Assembly: GCF_011682235.2 (NCBI RefSeq)
Contig: NZ_CP076718.1
Span: 555,758 to 619,757, forward strand
Reading direction: 5' to 3'
Source of the DNA: Rhodocaloribacter litoris
GTDB taxonomy: Bacteria; Bacteroidota; Rhodothermia; Rhodothermales; ISCAR-4553
Length of the DNA stretch: 64,000 nucleotides
In this document: one piece after another, positions 1 through 8,882 of the stretch
Position numbering within the stretch: position 1 is the stretch's first letter
Layout: the number at the start of each line of letters is the position of its first letter
Notes under the pieces: generated by a model
What the model was told of the DNA's origin: nothing
Databases searched by the model: none
Seen by the model: only the letters and a program-made list of their open reading frames with translations
Translations under genes and position numbers: made by a program

Positions 1-210
1 CCCGAACGCCGACGCCCGAAACACCCGCAGCCGCGCCACCGGCACCGACGCCCGCACCACCGCATCGACGCCCCGCGCACACCCGACCACAACCCGACCC
101 CGCACCAGCGGCAGCACCGCCCGCACCGCCGCCACGCACGCCGCCGACGGCGAACGCGAACCCGAGAACCCTACCACCGGCGCAGACGAAAGAGCAGAGC
201 GGACAGACAT
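1..210 (-). CDS. SLOG (DprA-like) domain protein, N-terminal part only
   Basis: The minus strand is open from an ATG at 210 to the window edge, so only the first 70 residues are visible. Residues 13-19 read VGFSGSR and residues 41-50 read VVVGCARGVD. This is the nucleotide-binding loop pattern of SLOG/DprA-like Rossmann proteins (GxSGSR followed by a GCARGxD loop). DprA itself loads RecA on DNA, but short SLOG proteins with this signature are common on plasmids, phages and defence islands, where they may bind nucleotide signals. The gene lies next to a defence cassette on the opposite strand. The function is inferred from the fold only; the 3' end is outside the window. Confidence 0.55.
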   Translation of the reverse strand, partial: MSVRSALSSAPVVGFSGSRSPSAACVAAVRAVLPLVRGRVVVGCARGVDAVVRASVPVARLRVFRASAFG

Positions 211-997
211 GGCAACGACGTGGCAGGTGAAGAAAAAAAACTGAACCGGGGGGCTGAATGCCCCTTTCAGCCCGCGCACAGCGGAGGCAAGGTGGAGCGC
301 CCGCAGGCGCGGACCTGCACAAGCGCAGCGCGGAAGGGAGCACCGAGGACGAACGACCTTGCTGGAGCGAGCACGGGCGTATCCTGAAAAAGCCCCCCGG
401 TGATGGAAGTAGACAGAGCCCGAGCGTCAGCGAGGACGAGATGGGTTCGGCGGGGCGTCAGCCCGGCCGGTCAGCGGCGGTAGGGGAAGCGGAGAGGTGC
501 GGGCAGCGGCGCGGGGACGGTTCTGTCTCGGCCCGGCGCCGCGTGCGAGGAGCCTTCGGGATCAGTCGCGGAGAGGCGCAGAGGGCCTGGCCGCGCACTC
601 GGCTGTCAGGCAGGCGGCAGGTTGGCCGAGCGGCACGCGGGCCGCATCGTGCGCGAGGATGAGATGGCAGGGCACGGAGCGGATCGGGTGCCGCAAGTTG
701 GGTTGGTGCCGGTTTGCTTTTCCGATGCCGGCGATGGGCCGGCGTGCCCGCTGCGGACGCGCGTGCCAGGACCGCCGCAAGGTTCGTACTGCTCCACTTG
801 TCGCCTGATGCATTGACCAGGGGTAAATTTTTTTCTAGGTTTTGCGCCATGCATCACGGCACCATGGAATAACCTAACGAATGGTCGAACGACCCGCTGA
901 AGCATCTCCTGAGGCCGATAACAACGCAGTGAATACTCGCCCTGACGTGCTATCCTGCATTGAGTCGGGATCAGATGGGATGATGGGAGGAGCGCCG
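211..997. other. Intergenic region upstream of the defence cassette, no gene seen
   Basis: No convincing gene is present; frames that stay open here have shadow-like composition. It contains a small hairpin (arms GGGCTGAA 251-258 and its complement 266-273), a directly repeated block (620-777, listed separately), and an inverted repeat TGATGCAT 806-813 / ATGCATCA 849-856 around an AT-rich stretch. That last piece is the only promoter-like sequence ahead of the methyltransferase gene. An alternative upstream ATG for the methyltransferase lies at 881. Confidence 0.5.
620..777. repeat. Left copy of ~160-bp direct repeat flanking the defence cassette
   Basis: Positions 620-646 match 10223-10249 base for base, and 731-777 match 10341-10387 with few mismatches; the sequence between is related (for example GGGTGCCG in both). 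Both copies have the same orientation and bracket the four-gene cassette. No coding function is apparent. It could be a recombination boundary or a dispersed non-coding repeat. Confidence 0.75.
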
Positions 998-2047
998 TTG
1001 CCTCACCTGCCTGCGCAGCCACCGCAGTGGCAGGCGGGGGATGCGCGCGATCTGTCTTTTCTGCCGGAAGCCAGCGTGGACCTGATCGTCACGTCGCCCC
1101 CGTACTGGCGGCGGCGCAATTATGGGCATCCTAAGCAGCTCGGTCAGGAGCCAACGCCGGAAGCCTACGTCGAGGCGCTCGTCGAGGTGCTCGATGGCTG
1201 GCGGCATGTGCTGCGGCCCCATGCATCCGTCTTCGTCAATCTCGGCGATACATACCGGGATGGGTTCCTGATGGGTGTCCCGGCGCGGTTCGAGGTCGCT
1301 GTGCGCCAGGCCGGCTGGAACGTTGCCAACCACATCGTGTGGACGAAATCCGTTGGGCGACCCGAGCCGCGTCCGTACCGGCTGGCGAGCCGGCATGAGG
1401 CCATCTTTCATCTCACCCTCGCCAGGCGTGCTACGCACTACTTCTTCGACCTTTTCGCCCTCTCCGCCGACCTGGGACGCAGTGCGAACCCGGGCGATGT
1501 CTGGGATCTGCATCCCGCTCGCAGCCGGAGCGATCACATTGCCCCCTTTCCGCCCGAACTGGCCCGCCGCGCCATCCTCGTCGCATGCCCCGAGCGCGTC
1601 TGCACTTCGTGCGGCCGGCCATTCACGAGACGCCTGGCGCCGACGGCCGAGCTCGACCCATCACGCCCTCAGGCCGTGCGGGCTATGGAACTGTTTAGGC
1701 AGCACGGCCTGACCGACGCTCATCTGGCTGCCATTCGCGCTGTGGGCATCTCCGACGCCGGCAAGGGCAAGGCGCTTCAAAACGGAGCCGGGCGTAATGC
1801 GGAGCATGTGAAGGAATTGGCAGCCGAGGCAAAGAAAGCGCTCGGCGGCTACTTCCGCGAATTCACGTTTGCCCCGAAGCGACACGTTGGCTGGGAGGGG
1901 TGTGACTGCGGGGCACCAACGACGCCAGGCACGGTGCTCGACCCCTTCATGGGCAGCGGTACGACACTCCGTGTGGCGCAGGAACTGGGACGCCATGCGC
2001 GTGGCGTTGACCTTGTAGTACCTGATCAACTGAAGACGGTGCATTAG
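998..2047 (+). CDS. Beta-class site-specific DNA methyltransferase (N4-cytosine/N6-adenine type)
   Basis: This is a SAM-dependent DNA methylase of the N4/N6 (Pfam N6_N4_Mtase) family. The catalytic motif IV TSPPYW is at residues 32-37 and the SAM-binding motif DPFMGSGTT at 315-323. The order IV-then-I is typical of the beta class. Between them is a putative zinc ribbon (Cys202, Cys205, Cys302, Cys304). SPPY favours N4-cytosine but does not prove it. I chose the TTG at 998 because GGGAGGAG lies five bases upstream and the frame before it looks non-coding; an ATG at 881 is the alternative. The protein stops shortly after motif I, so the last helix of the fold may be missing. The stop is one base before the helicase gene, so the two are probably co-translated, and the methylase may mark self DNA. 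Confidence 0.85.
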   Translation: MPHLPAQPPQWQAGDARDLSFLPEASVDLIVTSPPYWRRRNYGHPKQLGQEPTPEAYVEALVEVLDGWRHVLRPHASVFVNLGDTYRDGFLMGVPARFEVAVRQAGWNVANHIVWTKSVGRPEPRPYRLASRHEAIFHLTLARRATHYFFDLFALSADLGRSANPGDVWDLHPARSRSDHIAPFPPELARRAILVACPERVCTSCGRPFTRRLAPTAELDPSRPQAVRAMELFRQHGLTDAHLAAIRAVGISDAGKGKALQNGAGRNAEHVKELAAEAKKALGGYFREFTFAPKRHVGWEGCDCGAPTTPGTVLDPFMGSGTTLRVAQELGRHARGVDLVVPDQLKTVH

Positions 2048-2048
2048 G

Positions 2049-5000
2049 TTGCCTTCGCTCAAGAAAAAAGCCATCTCGCTCTATCTCCGAACGGGCTGCC
2101 AGCGCCAGCTTCTGCTGAATCTCTACGGCGATAAGGAGCGACGGGAATTGGCGATGCCGCCCCGGCAGACGGTACGCGCCGGGCTGGGGCTCGTCGGCAA
2201 GGCCGGCTACGACTGGCAGGACGAGAAGGTTAGCGAGCTCGGCACGGTCTTCGGGGCTGAGCACGTGCACATGAATCCGAAGCGGGAGGGAAACCGACCG
2301 GGTACGCTGGACCTCCGGGATGTGTTATCCAGGCTGACGTCGTATCAGTTTGTCGTCGAAGGGCGGTTCGATCCGAACACGGACACGTTCAGGCGGGCCA
2401 TCGGGCTCAACGAGCTGCGGGATCTGCAGGGCGAGCCGCTTGGCGTCGGCAACGCGTTCCCAGATGTAGTGCAGGTGTTGCCCCCAATGCGGGAGCGGGC
2501 AGCATGGGAGCAGGAGATCAAAGAGCTGGGGCCGGGGGCTTCAGGGCTGGAGGTACTGCCGGGCGGCGACGTGCACCCGCTCGACGAACACGATGGGCGG
2601 CTCCGCCTCCGCGTGATCGACATCAAGCAGACGGCCGAACCCGGAGCGCACTACTTCGCCGAGGTCGTCTACTACTCGATGGCGCTAGCGGCGTGGCTCG
2701 TTGAGTACGGGCACACCGACCGCTTCGTCGTCGTTGCGACGCCGGCGGTTTGGCCGGGGAGTTACGAGGCATCGGCGCTCATGGAAGTTCGGGAGCGGTG
2801 CCGCAAAGCGGGGCGCGAGCCGACGGCGGAGGAACTGGCGCTCGCCCTCGAGGATGATCTTGAGATCGCTCCGTTCGACGTCTTCGCGCCGCGTCTGCGG
2901 CGGTTCTTCCGCGAGGAGCTCCCCTATGTGCTCCAGACGCCGTGGGACGAGCTGCCGTGGCACGTCTCCTACGCCTGCGCCGGGTGCGATTTCCTCGGGT
3001 ACCCCTGGAAAGATGCGAGCGGAAAGCTCTTGAACGACCCCCTCCACTGCTGGCCGACGGCGGAGGAGAAGGATCACCTCTCGCGTGTGGCCGGCCTCTC
3101 GCGTGGCGGCGCCAGGCTGCTCCGGCCCGTCGCGGCAAACGTCGCGGCGCTCGCCGGTGTGGAGGCAGACGACGTGGCCTTCAACGCCAGCCCGACGCTC
3201 CGGGCGAAGCGGACGGTCTACCCGCACCGGGCGCGGTCGCTCCAGACAGAGACCGCCGGTGTGATCCCGGATTCGGGCAGCGACGCGCTCATGCCACGCT
3301 GGCCGGACCTACACGTGTACGTCTTCCTGGACTACGACCTTGCCAGCGCCGTGACGGCGGCGTTCAGCCTGCGCGCCTTCTGGAAGGAGCCACTCCCGTT
3401 CGGCTCGGTGCTTGAAACCAAGCGACGGCGCTGGGCAGCCGTGGATAACAAAATGCCTACCGGCTTCCAGGAAGTCTTCCTCGTGGACCGGCGCGACCTC
3501 GACCGCGAACGGGAGGAACTCGTCAAGTTCCTTTGCACCCTGCGCGGCATCCTCGACGAGGTACGCCACCTCGACGACGCCGACGTGGAGGCGGGCCGGC
3601 GCGGCGACCCGGACGAGCCGGAGAAAGCGAAGCGAAGTACGTATCAGATCTACCTCTGGGACGAGGCGCAGCGGAAGCACCTGGTCCGCGTGGTGGGCCG
3701 CCACCTTGGGGCCGTATTGTCGGACACCCGTCTGCGTGATCTGGCCTGGTTGTTTCCTCCACCTGAACTGCTCGTACACGCTGAAGACGCGTCGCACAAG
3801 TCGCCCTTCACGCTCGTCTCGGACGTGGTGCAGAACACAGTGGCGGTGCCCGTCCCCCACCACTACACGTTGCTGGACGTCGTGCAGGCGTATCGCCCCG
3901 ACCCGGTCGCGGCACCGAGCGTACACCCGCTCTACCGGGAGCCGCTGAGCGACCTCATCCCCGGCGAGCGCCTCCACGAAATGTGGACGCACCGGGGCGA
4001 CTGGCTGAACACGGCCAATACGATTCGGGAGACGACCGGGAAGAAGCTCTCCGCGCTGGCCTACGTGGTGAGCCAGCTAGAGCGGGACCTCGGGTCCTAC
4101 CTCACGCGGGCCGCGGCTCCACCGGTGATCCGGCCGCCCCGACGGCTGACGGGTGTGCCGCCGCACAGCGAGCTCTGGCACGAGTACACCCGGCTCAACA
4201 AGTCGCTGGAGGAGCTCGATACGCTCGCCACGCGTGCGATGCCTCCGCATGAACGGGAGGCGCGGTTCAAGAGCGCGCACCTCGTGCGTCGATTGGAGGG
4301 GGCCGAGAAGGCAGAGGCGCTCCGGCATCTCGCGGCGGCGAGCCAGCATGCCCTGCCTCCGGCGGATGACCTCGCCGTCTATACGCTCAGCCCGGACTCA
4401 CGGGAGTTCAACGTACGCCCGCCTGCGCTTGGTTATGCACTCTCGCCACGGAGCCAGCCAGCCTTCCTGCAGGGTGCGGCGTACCCGCTCGTGAAGGACC
4501 ATGACATCCACGTGCCAGCGCGGCTGTCGGGGAGCGTGGCGGAGGTGGGGCTCACGCAGGTGTCCGTTGAGGCGATTGACCGCGTGCGGGGGCTGATCGC
4601 ACTCAAGCAATGGTACACGAACGTCGTTCCTGAGATGGAGGCGGCGGGCGTGGTGGACCTGAGTGCGGACGTGATGCTCGACCCCGTGAGCACGGACTTC
4701 CTCACGAAGAAGGTGCGTGCGACGCTCCTGGGGATCGGGCGACCACCGTCGGCGCAGCATGACGAGGCGACGCTCCGGGCGCTCGGGATCGACGCGCCCG
4801 ACACGACCCCGACGTCGCCAGAGTCGCCGGCTTCGGAATTCCTGTGGCAGGCTCCGGTGCTCGCCGAGACTGAGGTGGACGTTGACGTGGCTGCCGCACG
4901 GGCGGCGCTGGAGGCGTCGGGCGTCCGTCTTAACGATTCGCAGTGGGCCGCGTGGGAGGCGGCCCTCACGCGCCGCCTCGCACTCATCTGGGGGCCACCG

Positions 5001-6473
5001 GGGACGGGCAAGAGTCAGACGTTGCGGGCCGTCGTGGCCGGGGCCGTGTGGCTGGCGCATCGGGCAGGCAAGCCGCTCCGTCTCCTCATCGCCGCCGGTA
5101 CGTACGCGGCCGTGGACAACGTGCTGCTGGGTGCCGATCGGCTCCTCGCCGCGCTCCTGCCGGAGAAGCCCTACCGGCTCGTCCGTATCCAGAGCTCGTA
5201 CAGCGAGCTGCCGGTCGAGCAGGCTGAGGCACACCCGGATGTGGAGACACTCACCGTGAAGACGACGCGGGCACCCGAGGAGGTGCTGACGCTGCAAGGG
5301 CTGCTAGAGCATCCTGAGGAAATCGTCGTCGTGGCCGGGCCGTCGCAGCAGCTGCACAACCTCGCCCTGGCGACGAAGAACAAGTCAAAGCCGCGAGTGT
5401 CAGCTAGGCCGGCCCTGACGCAGCGGCGGTGGTTCGACCTCGTGCTGATCGATGAGGCCTCACAGCTCGACGTGGCCGAGAGCACGCTCGTTGTAAGCAA
5501 GGCGGCCGACGAGGCGGCCTTCGTCCTCGCCGGCGACGACAAGCAACTCCCGCCCATCCACCAGGCGACGCCGCCACAGGACCTCGACCACCTCGTCGGG
5601 AGTGTCTACGGGTATGTGCGCCATCACCACGGTGTAGCGCCATGCCCGCTCCAGGTGAACTACCGCTCGTGCCAGACGCTCGTCGCGTTCACGAAGCAGG
5701 CGGGGTATGATCCGAGGCTGCACGCCCACCACCGGGATCTGCGATTGGCCCTCCTCACGAGCCGCTTCCCCGAAGAGCGCCCCGAGGACTGGCCGGCGAT
5801 GCTGCACTGGACGCCCGGCTGGGCGGCCCTGCTCGCCCCCTCGAAGCCCGCCGCCTGCTTCATCTACGAGGACGAGGTGGCGAGCCAGGCCAACGCCTTC
5901 GAGGCCGACGCCGTGGCCGCGCTGCTCCGGCTGTTCTACGGGCGCGTGGACCGCCAACTCGCCGGCGAGCTCGACGAGGACGGGCGGGAGAAGCCCCTCA
6001 CCGGCCGGCCGCACGACCCCGAAGGATTCTGGAACCGGGCCGTCGGCGTGGTGACGCCGCACCGGGCGCAGATGGGGAAGATCGTAGCGCGGCTGCAAGC
6101 CGCCTTCCCTGACCACGACCCCGGCCTCATCTGGGGTGCCGTGGACACGGTGGAGCGCTTCCAGGGGCAACAGCGGGACGTGATCGTGGCCTCGTTCGGG
6201 CTCGGCGACCCGGACCTGATCCGGGCGGAGGACGAGTTCCTCTACAGCCTCAACCGCTTCAACGTGATGGCGTCGCGGGCACGGGCCAAGCTCATCGTCT
6301 TCACCACCCGCTCGCTCGTGGACCACCTCTCGAACGACGCGGACGTGCTGGAAGAGTCGCGGCTGTTGAAGAACTTCGCCGAGTCGTTCTGCAAGGACCC
6401 GCAGCTATTGACGCTGGGGTATCTGGATGAGGGTAGGCTCGTCGAGCGGGCCGGGGTGTTGAGGACGCGCTAA
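2049..6473 (+). CDS. Fe-S PD-(D/E)XK nuclease fused to SF1 (Dna2/UPF1-like) helicase
   Basis: This 1474-residue protein appears to join a RecB/Cas4/TM0106-like nuclease to a superfamily 1 helicase. Near the N-terminus, Cys17 pairs with Cys310, Cys313 and Cys334 in the spacing of a Cas4/AddB-type 4Fe-4S cluster. D191-I-K193 is the core of a PD-(D/E)XK site. The C-terminal third has Walker A GPPGTGKS (982-989), Walker B IDEAS (D1135, E1136), motif III GDDKQLPP, and the VERFQGQQRDV and NVMASRARAKL motifs of DNA2/UPF1-like helicases. The middle 350-950 is unassigned. It starts at TTG directly after the methylase stop. With the methylase it resembles a restriction-modification pair in which this is the DNA-degrading partner. 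Helicase and nuclease calls are strong; the defence role is inference. Confidence 0.85.
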   Translation: MPSLKKKAISLYLRTGCQRQLLLNLYGDKERRELAMPPRQTVRAGLGLVGKAGYDWQDEKVSELGTVFGAEHVHMNPKREGNRPGTLDLRDVLSRLTSYQFVVEGRFDPNTDTFRRAIGLNELRDLQGEPLGVGNAFPDVVQVLPPMRERAAWEQEIKELGPGASGLEVLPGGDVHPLDEHDGRLRLRVIDIKQTAEPGAHYFAEVVYYSMALAAWLVEYGHTDRFVVVATPAVWPGSYEASALMEVRERCRKAGREPTAEELALALEDDLEIAPFDVFAPRLRRFFREELPYVLQTPWDELPWHVSYACAGCDFLGYPWKDASGKLLNDPLHCWPTAEEKDHLSRVAGLSRGGARLLRPVAANVAALAGVEADDVAFNASPTLRAKRTVYPHRARSLQTETAGVIPDSGSDALMPRWPDLHVYVFLDYDLASAVTAAFSLRAFWKEPLPFGSVLETKRRRWAAVDNKMPTGFQEVFLVDRRDLDREREELVKFLCTLRGILDEVRHLDDADVEAGRRGDPDEPEKAKRSTYQIYLWDEAQRKHLVRVVGRHLGAVLSDTRLRDLAWLFPPPELLVHAEDASHKSPFTLVSDVVQNTVAVPVPHHYTLLDVVQAYRPDPVAAPSVHPLYREPLSDLIPGERLHEMWTHRGDWLNTANTIRETTGKKLSALAYVVSQLERDLGSYLTRAAAPPVIRPPRRLTGVPPHSELWHEYTRLNKSLEELDTLATRAMPPHEREARFKSAHLVRRLEGAEKAEALRHLAAASQHALPPADDLAVYTLSPDSREFNVRPPALGYALSPRSQPAFLQGAAYPLVKDHDIHVPARLSGSVAEVGLTQVSVEAIDRVRGLIALKQWYTNVVPEMEAAGVVDLSADVMLDPVSTDFLTKKVRATLLGIGRPPSAQHDEATLRALGIDAPDTTPTSPESPASEFLWQAPVLAETEVDVDVAAARAALEASGVRLNDSQWAAWEAALTRRLALIWGPPGTGKSQTLRAVVAGAVWLAHRAGKPLRLLIAAGTYAAVDNVLLGADRLLAALLPEKPYRLVRIQSSYSELPVEQAEAHPDVETLTVKTTRAPEEVLTLQGLLEHPEEIVVVAGPSQQLHNLALATKNKSKPRVSARPALTQRRWFDLVLIDEASQLDVAESTLVVSKAADEAAFVLAGDDKQLPPIHQATPPQDLDHLVGSVYGYVRHHHGVAPCPLQVNYRSCQTLVAFTKQAGYDPRLHAHHRDLRLALLTSRFPEERPEDWPAMLHWTPGWAALLAPSKPAACFIYEDEVASQANAFEADAVAALLRLFYGRVDRQLAGELDEDGREKPLTGRPHDPEGFWNRAVGVVTPHRAQMGKIVARLQAAFPDHDPGLIWGAVDTVERFQGQQRDVIVASFGLGDPDLIRAEDEFLYSLNRFNVMASRARAKLIVFTTRSLVDHLSNDADVLEESRLLKNFAESFCKDPQLLTLGYLDEGRLVERAGVLRTR

Positions 6474-6501
6474 GGCTGCTCATTAACAGCAATAGAAACA
6501 C

Positions 6502-8868
6502 ATGGAAAGCTTCGACTTCAAGGAGATTGCTGAAGTACTCAACTTCAGCCGTCACGCTACCATTAACACAGAGCCTGCGGAGGCAGAGGAGGGCCAATGG
6601 ACCCTCTACCGAGGTCACTACCGTGTACACCTGCATGAGGATACCTTCAATGTGCTCTGGCTCCACTCCAGAATTACTAAGGTGGCGCTGGAGAAAGTAA
6701 TGAGCCGTTACAACCACCCAAAGACGCATTTGGTGCATCCGGCTGGTAAAGCTGTCTCGGAACGCCTGCGCCGGTGGCGTAAACTTTACGATCGTGTGCA
6801 GGGCCCATACATACCTCGGGATTACTTGCGCTCCTTCATGCGCGACGAACTGGACGCCTATGTTCATCGCATGGTCGAGCAGGCCCCTCAATATTATGTT
6901 GACCCGAGAATCGGATCTTATCTAAGACATCCTAATCCCGTCGAGACATTCCTGGCAAAGCCGGCAAGCGAAGATTCCGGTGCCCTCGGTATCGTACTGG
7001 CTGAGCCTGGTCAGGGCAAGACCTATATGAGCCGGCATATCGTATACCGCCTTGCCTCTTTACATGGAGCGGATCTCGTTCCGGTCATGGTAGACGCTAC
7101 GCAATGGCAATCCATGCCAGAGCAGGATCTCAGCGATCTCTGGAAGACGATTGTTCATTCATTTCGGTACCATCATGCCCCAATCGGTTGGGTCGAAGGT
7201 CATGAGGAAGCTTTCCTCGATGCCGCCTGCAAAGCCGATTTGTTTAGAATCGTTTTTGATGGGTTTGACGAGTTCATTCTCCGCAATCGAGGTCGTGTTG
7301 ACCCAATGGAAGTGCTCGAAGTGCTTTCGGATCTGGCGAAGCGAACCGGCACGCGCGTCGTTATTACCTCCCGAACATCGTTTTGGAATACCAACCTTTC
7401 GAAGGAGGAGGCGGACGATTTCATAGAGCGAACAGGCTCCGAAGTCTTCCCGATGAAGCCATTTGACCTTTCTAAAGCTCGGGATTACTTCGGGATTAGA
7501 TTCAAAGAAGAGAAGGAACGAGACCAGCGGGTTGAGCGCGCCGCACAACTCTATCACGCCCTGGAAAAGCAAAACAAAAAACTGGCAGGCCGTGGCTTCG
7601 TGCTCAACCTTGTTGCTGACGCTGTACAGCGTGGTGATCCTATCTCTACGCCGAGCAATCAAATGCAGATCTTACCCTGGCTTATGATGACTCTTTGCCA
7701 GCGTGAGGAGCTTCGCCAAGAACTACCTCTGTCGGCGGAAGAGCAGATGCAGATGATGCAACTGTTTGCCAGCACCGCTGCTGAAGGCCTCGGACATTCG
7801 ACAGATGTATTGGACCTTGTGTTGCTGGATACCCGTGATGATTTGGATGATTCTACCCGATTACGGTGCATTGAGAAGTTTAAAAGCCACCCACTGCTTT
7901 CATACAAGCCTGAGACTGACCTGTGGGATTTCAAAGAAGAACAAATTGGGACGTTTCTGCTCGCGCAGGAGATTATGGAGTGCCCGCTGCCAAAGCTAGC
8001 TGGTTTTGCTGAGAAGCTTGGTTTGCACACCCGGCTAGGCACCCTCCAGGACCTTGCCTCTACTATCGTGGACCTTCTCGTTCGCATGGACAGCGGGAGC
8101 GAAAAAATCAGCCGCATCATCTCGGCGCTTAGTCGCGGTGACCATAGTAAGGAAGCTTCACCAGGACCACGCCTCCTTGCGAGCCGCATTGCCTTGCTCA
8201 CCGTTGATGCCCTACGCCACCAAGGCCTCCCGAAGAAAGATCGCACGGAGATGCTACTCAGGTTAGTTGGTGACCCCATAAGTGGTCTCCAGTTTTCTGG
8301 CACGAATACTATAGCCAGCTATGACTTCTCCGGAATTACCTTTCGCAACTGCCGCTTCACCAATGTGACCTTCGCTCGCTGTGAGTTTGACAGCAATACC
8401 TCTTTCGAGAATTGCAGCTTTTCCGATGGCGTTCGTATCGTGCGCTCCAAGGGTTTTCGCAGCACTTCCATTGATGAGTCTTGCTTCTTGGACGCGGAAA
8501 GCAAGCGATGGCTGCGGGGTATTCAAGTAAGCGAGGGAGAGCGTGCCTACTCTGATGAAGACCTTCGCGCAGACATCAACAGTGTCGTGGATAAATTCAT
8601 TAGTAAAGGGGGGATGACGCTGAAGACCGTGAAAGAACCTGATCTAAAAAAAGGACCTATTAGCGCGTCACCCCATCAAAAGGTAATCCTTGATGCGTTG
8701 CTCGGATCGGTGCTGGAAACGCACCACCTATCGGGCCTTTCGGCCAAAGGACTGAATGTGCGCGAAGATGCGGCCGATGCAGTCCGTTTCTATGCTGCTA
8801 ACAACGTATATACAGGGCCGCTCCAAGACGTCTATGTGAAGCTTCAGAACAAGCTGACAGCTGCCTAG
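6502..8868 (+). CDS. NACHT-family STAND NTPase with C-terminal pentapeptide repeats
   Basis: This 788-residue protein carries a P-loop EPGQGKT (168-174) and a NACHT-type Walker B ending DGFDE (253-257), followed by a VVITSR sensor strand. These mark a STAND NTPase related to bacterial anti-phage NACHT (Avs-like) proteins. Residues about 608-650 show pentapeptide-repeat spacing (FRNCRF, FARCEF, FENCSF), a possible target-sensing or effector scaffold. The N-terminal 150 residues match no domain I know. The gene is visibly AT-richer than its neighbours, which suggests a separate origin. It follows the helicase gene by 28 bases on the same strand and precedes the DUF4062 gene by 14. I infer a sensing or abortive-infection role. 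Confidence 0.8.
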   Translation: MESFDFKEIAEVLNFSRHATINTEPAEAEEGQWTLYRGHYRVHLHEDTFNVLWLHSRITKVALEKVMSRYNHPKTHLVHPAGKAVSERLRRWRKLYDRVQGPYIPRDYLRSFMRDELDAYVHRMVEQAPQYYVDPRIGSYLRHPNPVETFLAKPASEDSGALGIVLAEPGQGKTYMSRHIVYRLASLHGADLVPVMVDATQWQSMPEQDLSDLWKTIVHSFRYHHAPIGWVEGHEEAFLDAACKADLFRIVFDGFDEFILRNRGRVDPMEVLEVLSDLAKRTGTRVVITSRTSFWNTNLSKEEADDFIERTGSEVFPMKPFDLSKARDYFGIRFKEEKERDQRVERAAQLYHALEKQNKKLAGRGFVLNLVADAVQRGDPISTPSNQMQILPWLMMTLCQREELRQELPLSAEEQMQMMQLFASTAAEGLGHSTDVLDLVLLDTRDDLDDSTRLRCIEKFKSHPLLSYKPETDLWDFKEEQIGTFLLAQEIMECPLPKLAGFAEKLGLHTRLGTLQDLASTIVDLLVRMDSGSEKISRIISALSRGDHSKEASPGPRLLASRIALLTVDALRHQGLPKKDRTEMLLRLVGDPISGLQFSGTNTIASYDFSGITFRNCRFTNVTFARCEFDSNTSFENCSFSDGVRIVRSKGFRSTSIDESCFLDAESKRWLRGIQVSEGERAYSDEDLRADINSVVDKFISKGGMTLKTVKEPDLKKGPISASPHQKVILDALLGSVLETHHLSGLSAKGLNVREDAADAVRFYAANNVYTGPLQDVYVKLQNKLTAA

Positions 8869-8882
8869 ACGTTGGATGCTAT

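Noticed and set aside
258-860. Protein-coding genes in the left gap
   Set aside because: Overlapping frames on both strands have Arg/Pro/Ala-rich shadow composition and no start signals; part of the region is a repeat.
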